Shown here one piece after another: positions 33,538 through 43,021 of a DNA stretch of 64,000 nucleotides. The stretch comes from Verrucomicrobiaceae bacterium UBA7681 (GTDB taxonomy: Bacteria > Verrucomicrobiota > Verrucomicrobiia > Verrucomicrobiales > Verrucomicrobiaceae). The notes under the pieces were generated by a model, which saw only the letters and a program-made list of their open reading frames with translations, had not been told where the DNA came from and did no database searches. Position 1 is the first letter of the stretch; each line of letters starts with the position of its first letter. Location: assembly GCA_002482965.1 (NCBI GenBank), contig DLGZ01000052.1, forward strand, positions 1 through 64,000, given 5' to 3'. A program made the position numbers and the translations under genes.

Positions 33538-35493
33538 TCAGGCCGCTGCTGTGCGGGTGCGGCGTTGCATGGCGAAAAGCAGGCCGACCATCCCCACCAG
33601 AAGGGGCACGACGAGAACATTGAGGGTTTTGATCAGGGTCTTGCGGAACTCCACCTCCTTGTTGACCTCTTTGCGGATGTTCCGCACCTCCTTGTCGATG
33701 GTCTTCGAATTTTTCTCCATCTCTTTGATGTTGTTCATGGTGGCCTGGTCCACAATCAACGCACCTTTCTTCAGATCGAGCTGCGGACGCGCTTTGCTGA
33801 GCTTTTCAGCCAGTTCCTGACGTTCCTTCTCCAGCTCGATCAGCTGTGGGCGGTACTTCTCCTCAACCGTCTCACGCATCTCCTTCAGCTTGACGAAAGG
33901 ACGGACCGGAGACTTGCGATTACGAACCTGAATGAGATCGCCACCGCCGACGAGCACCTCCACGGAGTTGAGCAGCATGGGCAGATTGCCGCCCGTGGTG
34001 ATGAGGCCGACACCAAGGTCTCCCTGACGCAGGCAAAAGGCATCATAGAGCATGTCGGAGTCCGAAAAGAGAATGACATTGCGCTCACTGTCTTTGGACT
34101 CTTTGAGTGAGTTGTCTGCTTTCTTTTCAGGGGCATTCGCCGCTGCCGCAGCTGCTCCTGGTGCGCTCGCGTCCTGCTCGGGACCGCCAGTTTCTTTGGA
34201 TCCAGCAGGTGCCGCAGGCTTGCCATTTGGAAAGGCCGTCTTGAATTTGCCAGTGATACGAACACCGAGCACCTGCTTTTTACCGCTGGCGGTAAAGTTC
34301 ACCATGGGCTCACGGCGCAGTTTATCAGCCGCAGCGGTGTCGATCAGCTCAGAAGCCTCCGAACTGCTGGCGAGCGTTATCACGTCGAGCCCTTCCTTGA
34401 CTTCAATGCTCAAGGCACCGGCATTGACGAGAGTGAAGGACTGCAGGCCCGAAGTCACCCGGTCATTCTGATTGATGGCTTTGCCGGGGAGCTGCAGCGC
34501 TGTCGGCATGAGACGTCCTTGGAGGTTGCCTTGGTAGTTCATATCCGCCAGCACCATGTCTTTTTGGTAGCTGATGCCCCAGGCCTTGAACAAATTCGGC
34601 AGGTCAGAGGAAGTAGTGATCACGTTGCCCGGCTGGCCGGTCATCGGATTGGGCTGGCTGCTCATGGCCTGGGCGAGGAGGCTCTGCGGATCCACAAAGG
34701 CAATGACATTGCCGCCGCCGAGGAGGTACTGGTCAACTGCGAACTCAGCCGCCGGGCCAATGTCTGCCGGATGTACCACCAGAAGAACGGTGATGTCGCT
34801 GTCAATTTTATCGGTCGTCATGGGCACCTCACGCACCTCGTAGTCAGCCCGAAGCTGCTGAATGATCGCCCAGGCCTCCGGGCCGCGCTGCTGCTGGAAG
34901 GGCATGGAGGGCACCCCGCCGATGGGCATTGCGCTCATGAGGCCGATGACCGCCTTGGTGGGCTTGATGACCTTCGAGATGGCACGGGATACATCGTATT
35001 CGAATGCCGTGGCATCTTCTGGATTGAGGAAGGGCAGGACCTCCTTGCGGTCGAGGCATTGCACGGTGAGCCCCAGATAAATATGGTCGCCTTCCTGATT
35101 GACCTGCATGCCACGGATTTCATCGTCCTTCGCCTTGTCCTCATCATCCGTGTCCGGATTCGGATGGATGACTTCAAGAGAAACGCCGCCGTTGCTCTGC
35201 TTTTCATATTCCAGCAGCAGATCTTCAATGGAGCGGGCGTGCGGCTTGAGGATGTTCGGCATGACCCGGTCATCGTTCGTGGCATAGAATTTGATCGACA
35301 CCGGCTCGTCGGTATTGATCCGGCTGAGAATGTTCTTCGTGCCCTGCGAGAGGGTGAACAGACCGTCCTCGGTGAGGTCGAGGCGGAGATTGCCAAAACC
35401 CACACCGCCAACGAGGAAGTTGAGGGCGAAAATAACGGCAATGATCAACAGTGTGGTGACGCCGGCTGCGGCGTTCTTGTTGGAAGCACTCAT
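33538..35493 (-). CDS. GldG-like ABC transporter auxiliary/permease protein
   Basis: The 651-residue protein has a membrane helix at each end (TTLLIIAVIFALNFLVGGVGF and LNVLVVPLLVGMVGLLFAM). The large extracytoplasmic part carries the ABC-type auxiliary domain: LRLDLTEDGLFTLSQGTKNIL, EPVSIKFYATND and KAVIGLMSAMPIGG. GldG is part of the GldAFG ABC system required for gliding in Flavobacterium, but homologues are widespread in non-gliding bacteria. A helical EKERQELAEKLSKARPQLDLKK segment lies just before the last membrane helix. It lies between the permease and DUF4340 genes. Confidence 0.87.
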   Translation of the reverse strand: MSASNKNAAAGVTTLLIIAVIFALNFLVGGVGFGNLRLDLTEDGLFTLSQGTKNILSRINTDEPVSIKFYATNDDRVMPNILKPHARSIEDLLLEYEKQSNGGVSLEVIHPNPDTDDEDKAKDDEIRGMQVNQEGDHIYLGLTVQCLDRKEVLPFLNPEDATAFEYDVSRAISKVIKPTKAVIGLMSAMPIGGVPSMPFQQQRGPEAWAIIQQLRADYEVREVPMTTDKIDSDITVLLVVHPADIGPAAEFAVDQYLLGGGNVIAFVDPQSLLAQAMSSQPNPMTGQPGNVITTSSDLPNLFKAWGISYQKDMVLADMNYQGNLQGRLMPTALQLPGKAINQNDRVTSGLQSFTLVNAGALSIEVKEGLDVITLASSSEASELIDTAAADKLRREPMVNFTASGKKQVLGVRITGKFKTAFPNGKPAAPAGSKETGGPEQDASAPGAAAAAANAPEKKADNSLKESKDSERNVILFSDSDMLYDAFCLRQGDLGVGLITTGGNLPMLLNSVEVLVGGGDLIQVRNRKSPVRPFVKLKEMRETVEEKYRPQLIELEKERQELAEKLSKARPQLDLKKGALIVDQATMNNIKEMEKNSKTIDKEVRNIRKEVNKEVEFRKTLIKTLNVLVVPLLVGMVGLLFAMQRRTRTAAA

Positions 35494-35537
35494 GATGAGA
35501 AAAAAGGTAGGTTGAAGAGGGAAGCTCGATGGGACAA

Positions 35538-36296
35538 TCAGGCGCGCTTGGAGCGGAGACCCAGATCGGTCACCAGCAGCGCCACAACGATGACCGAAAC
35601 GAAGTAAAGCACGTCACGCAGGACGAAGATGCCCTTGGTCATTTCAAAAAAGTGATCCATGAAGCTAAAGTAGCTGATGAACTGGACCACACTCTCCATC
35701 CCGTTAGGAACAGCATTGACCACCGTCTGCGTCAGGCCAGGATCGCCGATGAGGGCAATGACCAGACAAAAGGCGACGCTGATGATAAAGCACACCACCT
35801 GACTGCGCGTGAAGGCACTGATGGCCGAAGTCACCGCCAGACAGGTCATGGCATAGAGGTAGCTGGCCACATAGCCACTGATGATGGGGCCGCTGTCAGG
35901 ATCGCCCAAATAAGCCACCGTCCCAACGATTGGGAAGGTCAGAGCCAGAGCAATCAGCCAGATCACCGCAGCCGCAAAAAACTTGCCCAAAATGGCCTGC
36001 CAGGGGGAGACCGGCATGGTCATGAGCAGTTCAATGGTCCCAAGACGGTGCTCCTCCGACCACAGGCGCATGCCAACGGCAGGAGCCAGCACCGTGTAGA
36101 TCCACGGGTGCCAGACAAAGAAACGCGTGGCCAGTGAAACGTCGTCACTGTCCAGCAGGCGTGAAAAGAAGAACGTGAAGCCGTTCGTCGCCAGCAGGAA
36201 GATGACGACGATGACATAAAACACGGGAGAGTTGAAATAGGCCAAAAACTCCCGCTTAAAGACGGCCAGAGTGTTTTGGATGGCTCGATTGCTCAT
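35538..36296 (-). CDS. ABC-2 type permease, GldF-like
   Basis: A 252-residue inner-membrane permease with six hydrophobic segments. It starts with NTLAVFKREFLAYFNSPVFYVIV and contains LWSEEHRLGTIELLMTMPVSPWQAILGKF, the coupling-helix region characteristic of the GldF/NosY ABC-2 family. The ATG at 36296 gives the usual length; the frame upstream to 36467 overlaps the ATPase gene. It lies 40 bp after the ATPase gene. Confidence 0.9.
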   Translation of the reverse strand: MSNRAIQNTLAVFKREFLAYFNSPVFYVIVVIFLLATNGFTFFFSRLLDSDDVSLATRFFVWHPWIYTVLAPAVGMRLWSEEHRLGTIELLMTMPVSPWQAILGKFFAAAVIWLIALALTFPIVGTVAYLGDPDSGPIISGYVASYLYAMTCLAVTSAISAFTRSQVVCFIISVAFCLVIALIGDPGLTQTVVNAVPNGMESVVQFISYFSFMDHFFEMTKGIFVLRDVLYFVSVIVVALLVTDLGLRSKRA

Positions 36297-36336
36297 GCGT
36301 TGATTGGATTGGGGGGTGGGGAAAAGAGAAAGGATA

Positions 36337-37077
36337 TCAGGCTGCTTTTTTGACAGCTGTATCTGGATTGGTGATGATGCGGAAAACCTCGTCGAGCGAG
36401 TTTGCACCGGGAACGAGCTTCTTGAGACTTTCAGGCGTGCCGTCAGCCACCACTTTGCCACGATCAATGATGATGGCGCGGGAGCAGGCCGCTTCGACTT
36501 CTTCCAAGATGTGCGTGGAAAAGATGATCGCCTTGTCCTTGCCCATGCGCTTGATCATGCTCCGCACCTCGTGCTTCTGATTCGGATCGAGACCATCCGT
36601 AGGCTCGTCGAGAATGAGCACATCCGGGTCATGAATGATGCTTTGTGCAAAGCAGGTGCGGTGGCGGTAGCCTTTGGACAGCGTGTCCACGCTCTGATTG
36701 CGCACGCTGTCGAGGAAGCACAGGTCCAGCACGCGGTCGATGGCCCGGGTGCGCGCCGCGCCATGCATGCCGCGCAATTCGGCGCAAAAACCCAGGAAGC
36801 TGGCCACTGTCATGTCGGAATAAAGCGGCGCATTTTCAGGCAGGTAGCCGAGGCGCTGCTTGGCCAGCTCCGGCTCTTCCAGCATGTCGATGCCACAAAG
36901 GTTCACGCTGCCGCTGGTGGGGCGGAAATAGCCGGTGACCATCCGCATGGTGGTGGATTTGCCGGCACCATTCGGCCCGAGAAAGCCCAGCACTTCTCCT
37001 TTTTCCACGGAGAAGGAGACATCATCGACAGCCACTTTGGTGCCGAACACCTTGATGAGGTTCTTAACTTGGATCAT
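36337..37077 (-). CDS. ABC transporter ATPase, GldA-like
   Basis: A 246-residue ATPase and the first gene of the four-gene unit. Walker A is GPNGAGKST. A GYLPENAPLYSDMTV segment (Q-loop region) is typical of the GldA/CcmA-type group. The signature reads LSKGYRHRT rather than LSGGQ, as in many GldA-like proteins. Walker B is VLILDEPTDGLDP, and the H-loop His is in FSTHILEEVE. The ATG at 37077 was preferred over the longer frame to 37158. It is divergent from the TPR protein. Confidence 0.9.
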   Translation of the reverse strand: MIQVKNLIKVFGTKVAVDDVSFSVEKGEVLGFLGPNGAGKSTTMRMVTGYFRPTSGSVNLCGIDMLEEPELAKQRLGYLPENAPLYSDMTVASFLGFCAELRGMHGAARTRAIDRVLDLCFLDSVRNQSVDTLSKGYRHRTCFAQSIIHDPDVLILDEPTDGLDPNQKHEVRSMIKRMGKDKAIIFSTHILEEVEAACSRAIIIDRGKVVADGTPESLKKLVPGANSLDEVFRIITNPDTAVKKAA

Positions 37078-37320
37078 AACGTCGTTGGATCGGTTGGTTG
37101 GGAAAACAGAACGCCACGGGGAGGCGGCTCTGGTTGTTCGCCTCCTCCGGACGTTCAATCGCGGATTGCTGCTTTAGGAGGTACACAGGGCTTTTCAACT
37201 GAATTCTCTTGGGTTGCCGGATGCCTTCAACGCCGAATCTGACAATCAGGTTGCAGAATAAATTTCAACGTGACGACGCATTCTGCACACCTACATTCAG
37301 CACCCCAGTCACGAATCCTC

Positions 37321-39165
37321 ATGCTTTGGAACCAAAACATTGATCCAACCAAAGATCTCACAAAAAAACCCTTCGTTTTGTGGCGCCCTTTCATCGCCGT
37401 CTGGGAATGGCTGGTGCCTCCGACCGTGGCTCACCGGGACCGGCAGTCGCCGCTCGCGCGCTGGGTGGCGGCCTTTGTGATTTTAGGCATCTGCACCTCC
37501 CTCCTCATTCTCGGCATCGTCTATGCACGACCGCTAAAAAACTCATACAAAAACATGCGCGCGGGGAGCATGGTCAAGGAAGCGCGGCAGATGATGGAAA
37601 ATGGCCAGGGCGTCAGTGCGATCATGAAAGCCCAGGAGGCTTATTCGAAAGCTCCCGAGAGTGAAGATGCCATCCGGCTGAACTTTGAATACTTCACTTT
37701 GATGAAGCGTGACACAGCCGAGTACTTCTATGACAAGTTGAAGAACCTCGACGTCCTCACTCCTGCCGACGAGCAACTCCATGTGCGCTGCCTCATCAGC
37801 TTGGGAAAGCCCAAGGAGGCCTCATTGGAGCTGGAACAACTGATGCGGGTGGAGCAGCCTAGCGAAGCGCTGATAAAACTGGCTGAAGAAGTCTGGGGAG
37901 ATCGTGAACAGAACAAAAAGCTGGTCAATGTGCTGCGCAAATACACGCAGGAACATCCAGATGACAATGAAGGGGCGCTGCGCTTCGCCAAAGTCCAGAT
38001 GACCTCCGGAAATCCGACTGAAGTCGGCCTGGGCATGGAGTCACTCTGGAAGCTCGCCTCCGCAGATGATGAGATCGGCCTTCAAACTTTGGAGTACCTC
38101 AACAGCCTGCCTTCTTTGACACCCGCAGACATCACCCGCTTGATCGAGCGCCTCAAAAACCATCCCAAGGCAGACGACAGGCATTATCTGACCGCGCTGA
38201 AGCGTGAGGTCCAGCAGTCGCCGGGAAGGAAAAGAGAAATAGTCATGGAAGCCACCGCCAGGTACCGGGACAAAAAACGCGATCAACTCGTGCCGTTCAT
38301 ACGCTGGCTGGTCGAGGAGAGCGAGTTCCGCCAGGTGCTGGACGTCCTGCCCGAGGACGATGCCAAAGCACACCAAGGCCTGCTGGAAAACTACCTCAAC
38401 GCTCTAACCATGCTGCAGCGTTACGATGATCTGGAGCGCTTGGTCAACGATCCCAAGGTCTCGGGCGTGCTCGATCCCACCACCGTGGCCATGTTCCGTG
38501 CGCACCTGGCCTATATTTTGAAGAAGCCCACCGAAGAGCTGCGCTCCAAACTGATCGCCGCCAAGGATGCAGCCCAGTTCAACGGACGCTATGCTGCTCT
38601 GCTGAAAATCGCCGAATATGGCGAGAACCGCGGCCATTTTGACATCGCAGAAGATGCCTACCGCCTGGCCATCAAGGCCGCGCAGCGCTCCTCAGCTTCC
38701 CCCCGTATCGAGCGCGATGCCTTCACCGGACTGATCAAAGCGTGTCTCGCCAACCGCAGCACTGAATCTCTACTCCAGGCCTCCCAGGAGGCAGTGACGC
38801 GCTGGCCGGATGACACAAACTTTGTCGAAACCTACCTCTACGTCAGCCTGCTGGCTGGCAAAAACATCGAACTAGCTCTGCGCAACGCCGTCAATTTGCT
38901 GAAAATTCAGCCGGCTGACAATCAGCGTAAACTCACTGTCGCCCTGGCTCGCTGGCGGCTGCAGGACATTCAACAGGCGATCCAAAATCTGCAATACATA
39001 GATCTCAATCCCCTCACGGAAGGGCAGCAAGCCGTCTTTGCCGCCATTGCGAACAGCGGTGGATTTCACGATCAAGCGCTCGAAGTGCTCAAGAAAATCA
39101 ATCCCAAGGCCAGCATGCTGCCTGAGGAGCAGCGCTGTTATGAGCGTGTTTTAGAAAAAAAATAG
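37321..39165 (+). CDS. Membrane-anchored TPR-like repeat protein
   Basis: A 614-residue protein with one membrane helix near the N-terminus (WVAAFVILGICTSLLILGIVYA). A long helical-repeat domain follows, reading like degenerate TPRs: MMENGQGVSAIMKAQEAYSKAPESEDAIRL, QLHVRCLISLGKPKEASLELEQLM and DIAEDAYRLAIKAAQR. An in-frame GTG at 37270 could add 17 residues. It is divergent from the Gld-type operon. Helical-repeat proteins of this kind serve as scaffolds; no partner can be named. Confidence 0.75.
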   Translation: MLWNQNIDPTKDLTKKPFVLWRPFIAVWEWLVPPTVAHRDRQSPLARWVAAFVILGICTSLLILGIVYARPLKNSYKNMRAGSMVKEARQMMENGQGVSAIMKAQEAYSKAPESEDAIRLNFEYFTLMKRDTAEYFYDKLKNLDVLTPADEQLHVRCLISLGKPKEASLELEQLMRVEQPSEALIKLAEEVWGDREQNKKLVNVLRKYTQEHPDDNEGALRFAKVQMTSGNPTEVGLGMESLWKLASADDEIGLQTLEYLNSLPSLTPADITRLIERLKNHPKADDRHYLTALKREVQQSPGRKREIVMEATARYRDKKRDQLVPFIRWLVEESEFRQVLDVLPEDDAKAHQGLLENYLNALTMLQRYDDLERLVNDPKVSGVLDPTTVAMFRAHLAYILKKPTEELRSKLIAAKDAAQFNGRYAALLKIAEYGENRGHFDIAEDAYRLAIKAAQRSSASPRIERDAFTGLIKACLANRSTESLLQASQEAVTRWPDDTNFVETYLYVSLLAGKNIELALRNAVNLLKIQPADNQRKLTVALARWRLQDIQQAIQNLQYIDLNPLTEGQQAVFAAIANSGGFHDQALEVLKKINPKASMLPEEQRCYERVLEKK

Positions 39166-39276
39166 ACTCTCGCGGTCGCAGAAGCTCCCGCCTGAATCAA
39201 CTCCTGGCAGGCCCATTGCCAGGGCTTGAACATCCGTGCCATTCGCCAACGCATTCCGGTGGACATGGCTGCAATA

Positions 39277-39312
39277 AAAAGGCCGCCTGCAAAAAATGCA
39301 AGGCGGCCTGGT
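39277..39312 (-). terminator. Intrinsic terminator after tRNA-Asp
   Basis: On the minus strand the inverted repeat built on GGCCGCCTGC, with a loop of A/T bases and a one-base bulge, is followed by a run of T. It lies just downstream of the tRNA gene. Confidence 0.75.
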
Positions 39313-39320
39313 AACCCAAC

Positions 39321-39397
39321 TGGCGGAGCGGACGGGGCTCGAACCCGTGACCTCCAACGTGACAGGCTGGCGTTCTAACCAACTGAACTACCGCTCC
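39321..39397 (-). tRNA. tRNA-Asp (anticodon GUC)
   Basis: The minus-strand sequence folds as a cloverleaf: acceptor GGAGCGG paired with CCGCTCC, D-arm GTTCAGTTGGTTAGAAC, anticodon GTC at 39363-39361 in loop CTGTCAC, and T-arm GGGTTCGAGCCCC. The CCA end is encoded. It resembles the E. coli tRNA-Asp closely. Confidence 0.96.
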
Positions 39398-39472
39398 TTT
39401 GCCGTTTGGGGTCGCGATAATAAACGCTCTCCACTTGCTGGCAAATGGAAAAATGCTCTCATCTAATTTTTA

Positions 39473-40390
39473 TCACGGCACCTCTTCACCCGACCCGGTG
39501 TAATACCAGCCAGTGACTTTGCCGTTGAGCACCAGCGCCTGCGCTTCCACCGGCTGCAGCCCGAAGATTGTCTTCACATTGCACTCCACTTTCACCGCCC
39601 AGCCGGGCTTGCCTTGAATCACGATCGGCTGCGCATCCTGCCAGCGCGTGATGTTCTCAGGTTTAATCTCCGTGATCTGTCCGCGCTTCATGCTGTTGAT
39701 CAGCAATGGATAGCCCCCGTCGGCATCACGCACAGGCTTGCCACTCGCATCCGCCTCGCTGCTGGACGGCCCCGCCTCAACCGCCGGTGCTTCAGACTGA
39801 GCCCGCACTTTATTCGCAGCAATGACCTTGAGCTCTTCCGCACGCGTGATCTTCCATTTCTCATAGGATGCATTGAGTTGCTCCTTCAAGTCGGTGCCGT
39901 CGATGGCCACTTGCGCACGCGCAGGTGAAGATGCCGTCGGCGCGAGGGTGAGAACCCCGTTATCCGCAGCCAGGGCATAGGCCTTGCCACCGGCAGCAAT
40001 CTTGCTCGATCCCACACTCATCTTGAACATCGCATCCTGCACCAGTTTCACCTCACGCGGAAAGGCGGACGCTGGAATTTTCAACCAGTTGCCGGTCAGC
40101 GCCTCGATGGGTTCAAACTTCGGGCCTGATGAAGCCGGCGCAGGTGCAGGCGTTGGAGCTGGGGCCTTTTCCACCGGCTTCTCCACCGCGACAGGCTTCA
40201 CAGGCTCGGGGATCATCTCCTTGATGACGGGTTTTTCCTCCACTTCAGTGGGCTTCACCGTCACCACCTTCGGCTTCACCGGCGGGTTAAGGCTTTTGAA
40301 GACCAATTTCTTGCCGGGAGGCGCCCCGTAGTAGTCATAGGCAAGGAAGGCACCACCAATAATGAGTATGGTATAGAATAGAGATTTCAT
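39473..40390 (-). CDS. Membrane-anchored protein of unknown function
   Basis: A 305-residue protein with an N-terminal membrane anchor (SLFYTILIIGGAFLAYDYYG), a Pro/Lys/Glu/Val-rich linker of about 70 residues and a globular part. A repeated theme is present in the globular part: TGNWLKIPASAFPREVKLVQDAMFK and later EECNVKTIFGLQPVEAQALVLNGKVTGWYYTG-like strands. The linker suggests a periplasm-spanning or wall-spanning spacer, as in TonB-like proteins, but there is no TonB domain. The ATG at 40390 begins the hydrophobic segment. No family recognised. Confidence 0.65.
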   Translation of the reverse strand: MKSLFYTILIIGGAFLAYDYYGAPPGKKLVFKSLNPPVKPKVVTVKPTEVEEKPVIKEMIPEPVKPVAVEKPVEKAPAPTPAPAPASSGPKFEPIEALTGNWLKIPASAFPREVKLVQDAMFKMSVGSSKIAAGGKAYALAADNGVLTLAPTASSPARAQVAIDGTDLKEQLNASYEKWKITRAEELKVIAANKVRAQSEAPAVEAGPSSSEADASGKPVRDADGGYPLLINSMKRGQITEIKPENITRWQDAQPIVIQGKPGWAVKVECNVKTIFGLQPVEAQALVLNGKVTGWYYTGSGEEVP

Positions 40391-40550
40391 GCTAGTTTTG
40401 TATAGGGGATTGCTCACGCTCCATCGCGTGATACAGCGATTGAGTACTTCAATTTCTCGGCCTTGCAGTTACATTTTTCTGTAAAGTTTACGTCAAAAGT
40501 CTCGTAGACCGGAAGCTTGCGGGTGGGAAGCCCTGCGCTACATAGCGCTC

Positions 40551-41306
40551 ATGTCACAAACCAACCTGCTCCTCGGAGTTAATATCGACCATGTCGTGAC
40601 CCTGCGCCAGGCACGCTACCGCACCTTGCTGGACTCGCCCAATGCGGAGCCTTCAGTCTTGGCCGCCGCCTTGGCTGCGGAGGCGGCAGGTGCTCACTCC
40701 ATCACCGTGCATTTGCGCGCCGACCGCCGCCATATTCAGGACGCGGATGTGTATTTGCTCCGCAAAAACATCGGCACCAAGCTAAATCTGGAAATGGGCA
40801 ACACCCAGGAAATTTTAGATATCGCACTCCAGGTGTGTCCTGATTTCGTCTGCATGGTGCCGGAAAACCGTGAAGAAGTCACGACGGAAGGCGGCCTCGA
40901 CGTTTCTGGACAGCGCGATGCACTGCGCCGCACGGTTAAAGCGCTCAGCGACAACGGCACCCGCGTCAGCATGTTTATTGATCCCGATCTCGAACAAGTG
41001 CGCGCCAGCGCCGAGATCGGAGCGGCCATGATCGAACTGCACACCGGCACCTTTGCCAACCACGCCGGAGTGGAACGTGCCGCCGAGGTCGATCGCCTCT
41101 GCGCCGCTGCTGAGCTGGGCCACGCCCTCGGCCTCCAGATTAATGCCGGACACGGCCTAACTACAAAAAATCTCCCAGACCTCTGGCCCGTACCTCATGT
41201 GGCGGAACTGAACATCGGCCATCACCTCGTTTCACGCGCCATCTTCATCGGCCTGCACGGCGCAGTGCGTGAGATGCTCGCCGTCATGGCTACCTATCGC
41301 AATTGA
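40551..41306 (+). CDS. pdxJ: Pyridoxine 5'-phosphate synthase
   Basis: Last step of the DXP-dependent vitamin B6 pathway: joins 1-deoxyxylulose 5-phosphate and 3-amino-2-oxopropyl phosphate. The 251-residue TIM barrel shows LGVNIDHVVTLRQARYR at the N-terminus, ITVHLRADRRHIQD, LNLEMGNTQE, VSMFIDPD, IELHTGTFAN and INAGHGLTTKN, all typical of PdxJ. It heads the pdxJ-acpS-coaD run; the next start is 5 bp past its stop. Confidence 0.96.
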   Translation: MSQTNLLLGVNIDHVVTLRQARYRTLLDSPNAEPSVLAAALAAEAAGAHSITVHLRADRRHIQDADVYLLRKNIGTKLNLEMGNTQEILDIALQVCPDFVCMVPENREEVTTEGGLDVSGQRDALRRTVKALSDNGTRVSMFIDPDLEQVRASAEIGAAMIELHTGTFANHAGVERAAEVDRLCAAAELGHALGLQINAGHGLTTKNLPDLWPVPHVAELNIGHHLVSRAIFIGLHGAVREMLAVMATYRN

Positions 41307-41311
41307 CCCGC

Positions 41312-41683
41312 ATGAAAGCCACCGGCATCGGCATAGACCTCGTGGAAGTGTCCCGCATCCGCGACATGCTGGAAAGGCACGGCCAGCGCTTCAAAGAACG
41401 CACCTTCACCGCTGGCGAAATCGCCTACTGTGACGCCTGCGCCGAACCCGCCATGCACTACGCCGCACGCTTTGCCGCCAAAGAAGCCGTGGCCAAAGCC
41501 CTCGGCACCGGCATCTGGGCAGAAGGCGTCAACTGGACCGACATCGAAGTCGTGCGCGAGCCCAGCGGCAAACCCGCCATTCTCCTTTACGGCGCAGCAA
41601 AACAGCACGCCGGTGACGCCACCTGCCTCGTCAGCCTCACACACACTCGTGATCTGGCCATGGCGCAGGTGCTGCTCGCGTGA
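41312..41683 (+). CDS. acpS: Holo-[acyl-carrier-protein] synthase
   Basis: Attaches the 4'-phosphopantetheine arm of CoA to acyl carrier protein. The 123-residue protein has GIGIDLVEVSRI with the Mg-binding Asp near the N-terminus, and AARFAAKEAVAKALGTG, the second signature. A C-terminal SLTHTRDLAMAQVLL strand closes it. Pairing with pdxJ is a widely conserved gene order. Confidence 0.95.
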   Translation: MKATGIGIDLVEVSRIRDMLERHGQRFKERTFTAGEIAYCDACAEPAMHYAARFAAKEAVAKALGTGIWAEGVNWTDIEVVREPSGKPAILLYGAAKQHAGDATCLVSLTHTRDLAMAQVLLA

Positions 41684-41735
41684 GCTTTCTCTTTTCACGC
41701 ACCACCCCCGCCGCTACAATCCGGCCCATACACTC

Positions 41736-42218
41736 ATGCGACGCGCGATCTATCCCGGCAGCTTTGACCCCATCACCAACGGCCACCTCGACGTCTTGCA
41801 GCGTGCCGCGGGCATTTTTGACAATCTCATCATCGCCGTCGCCCGCGACAACGCCAAGGAGAGCCTCTTTACTGTCGAAGAGCGCGTCGAACTCATCCGC
41901 AACGCCGCCGCCGAAATCCCCGGCATCGAGGTCATGCCCTTTGACGGCCTGCTGGTCAATTTCGCCCGCAAGCACCAGGCCTGCGCCCTCGTCCGCGGCC
42001 TGCGCGCCGTCTCCGACTTCGAATTCGAGTTCCAACTCGCCCTCATGAATCGTAAGTTAGAACCAAACCTCGAGACCCTCTTTCTCATGCCCCGCGAAGA
42101 ATACACCTACATCAGCAGCCGGCTGGTCAAGGAAATCTGCCGCCTCGGTGGTCATGTCGATCAGTTCGTACCACCCAATGTGGTCACCGCCCTTCGTTCC
42201 AAACTCCAACTGGCCTGA
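41736..42218 (+). CDS. coaD: Phosphopantetheine adenylyltransferase
   Basis: Adds AMP to 4'-phosphopantetheine in CoA synthesis, the supplier of the substrate used by AcpS next door. The 160-residue protein has YPGSFDPITNGHLDVL (nucleotidyltransferase TxGH-type site), LVRGLRAVSDFEFEFQ and YISSRLVKEICRLGG. The frame is open to 41430, but that part is antisense noise over acpS; the start at 41736 gives the exact family length. Confidence 0.96.
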   Translation: MRRAIYPGSFDPITNGHLDVLQRAAGIFDNLIIAVARDNAKESLFTVEERVELIRNAAAEIPGIEVMPFDGLLVNFARKHQACALVRGLRAVSDFEFEFQLALMNRKLEPNLETLFLMPREEYTYISSRLVKEICRLGGHVDQFVPPNVVTALRSKLQLA

Positions 42219-42235
42219 TTCAGGCCCCCTTTCCT

Positions 42236-42715
42236 ATGCACCGCCCCTTTTTCATCGATTTACGTTCCCTGCCAGAAGGCGGGAAGGACATCTCCGGCCA
42301 GGAAATCCCTTCTTTCTTCGCCCTCGACGCCAAAGACCCGGTCCAGGCCATCTCTCCACTGAAGTACGACCTTCACGTGGAGCGTGACGGCAAGGAGCTC
42401 CTCATCAGCGGCAGCTTGGAGGCCACCTTCAGCCTGGAATGTGGTGCCTGCCTGGAACGCTTCGACTACCATGTCGAACTGGCCGATTACGCCTCCGAGA
42501 TCGAGATTGCAAAGGATGACACGATCAACTTGACGGATACGGTACGGGAAGATACTCTTCTTGCCCTTCCGAGCTACCCACGCTGTGAAGCTGGCAATGT
42601 CCAGCCTCGTCAGTGTCCCGCCGAAGGCAGGTTTGAACCGGAGTTGGAAACAGCTCCCGACGAGCCTCAAAGTGCGGGTCCGGGTGTATGGGAAGCTTTG
42701 AACAAGTTAAATTAG
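42236..42715 (+). CDS. DUF177 (YceD) family protein
   Basis: A 159-residue acidic protein with the YceD pattern: VERDGKELLISGSLEATFSLECGACLERF with the two conserved Cys, and a late PxC pair (YPRCEAGNVQPRQC). YceD genes almost always sit directly ahead of rpmF, as here. YceD is linked to 23S rRNA and large-subunit synthesis in plants and bacteria. The exact role is unsettled. Confidence 0.88.
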   Translation: MHRPFFIDLRSLPEGGKDISGQEIPSFFALDAKDPVQAISPLKYDLHVERDGKELLISGSLEATFSLECGACLERFDYHVELADYASEIEIAKDDTINLTDTVREDTLLALPSYPRCEAGNVQPRQCPAEGRFEPELETAPDEPQSAGPGVWEALNKLN

Positions 42716-42742
42716 AAGAACAGACCCCACCTCGATACTCTC

Positions 42743-42931
42743 ATGGCCAATCCGAAGCGCAGACAATCCAAGAGCCGCCAACGCATGCGTCAAGGCGCAA
42801 ACCGCTGGAAGGCGCCCACCCTCAAGAGCTGCCCAGAATGCGGCACCTCCGTACCCGGCCACGTCGCCTGCCCAAGCTGCGGCTACTACCGTGGTCGTCA
42901 GGTGATCAGCAAGGTCGCCGGCGAAAGCTGA
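42743..42931 (+). CDS. rpmF: 50S ribosomal protein L32
   Basis: The 62-residue basic protein starts ANPKRRQSKSRQRMRQGANRW and contains a four-Cys zinc site, C30-x2-C33 and C43-x2-C46. This is the standard zinc-binding form of L32. A terminator follows at about 42955. Confidence 0.96.
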   Translation: MANPKRRQSKSRQRMRQGANRWKAPTLKSCPECGTSVPGHVACPSCGYYRGRQVISKVAGES

Positions 42932-42954
42932 TCCTTTTCTCTGATCTCATTTTC

Positions 42955-42987
42955 AACCCCGCCGGGCTTCACCTGGCGGGGTTTTTT
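42955..42987 (+). terminator. Intrinsic terminator after rpmF
   Basis: The stem AACCCCGCC / GGCGGGGTT with an 11-base loop is followed by a T run, 24 bp past the rpmF stop. Confidence 0.9.
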
Positions 42988-43021
42988 CGTTTGCTCTCAA
43001 CTGGCAGCTTCTGCCCAGAAC

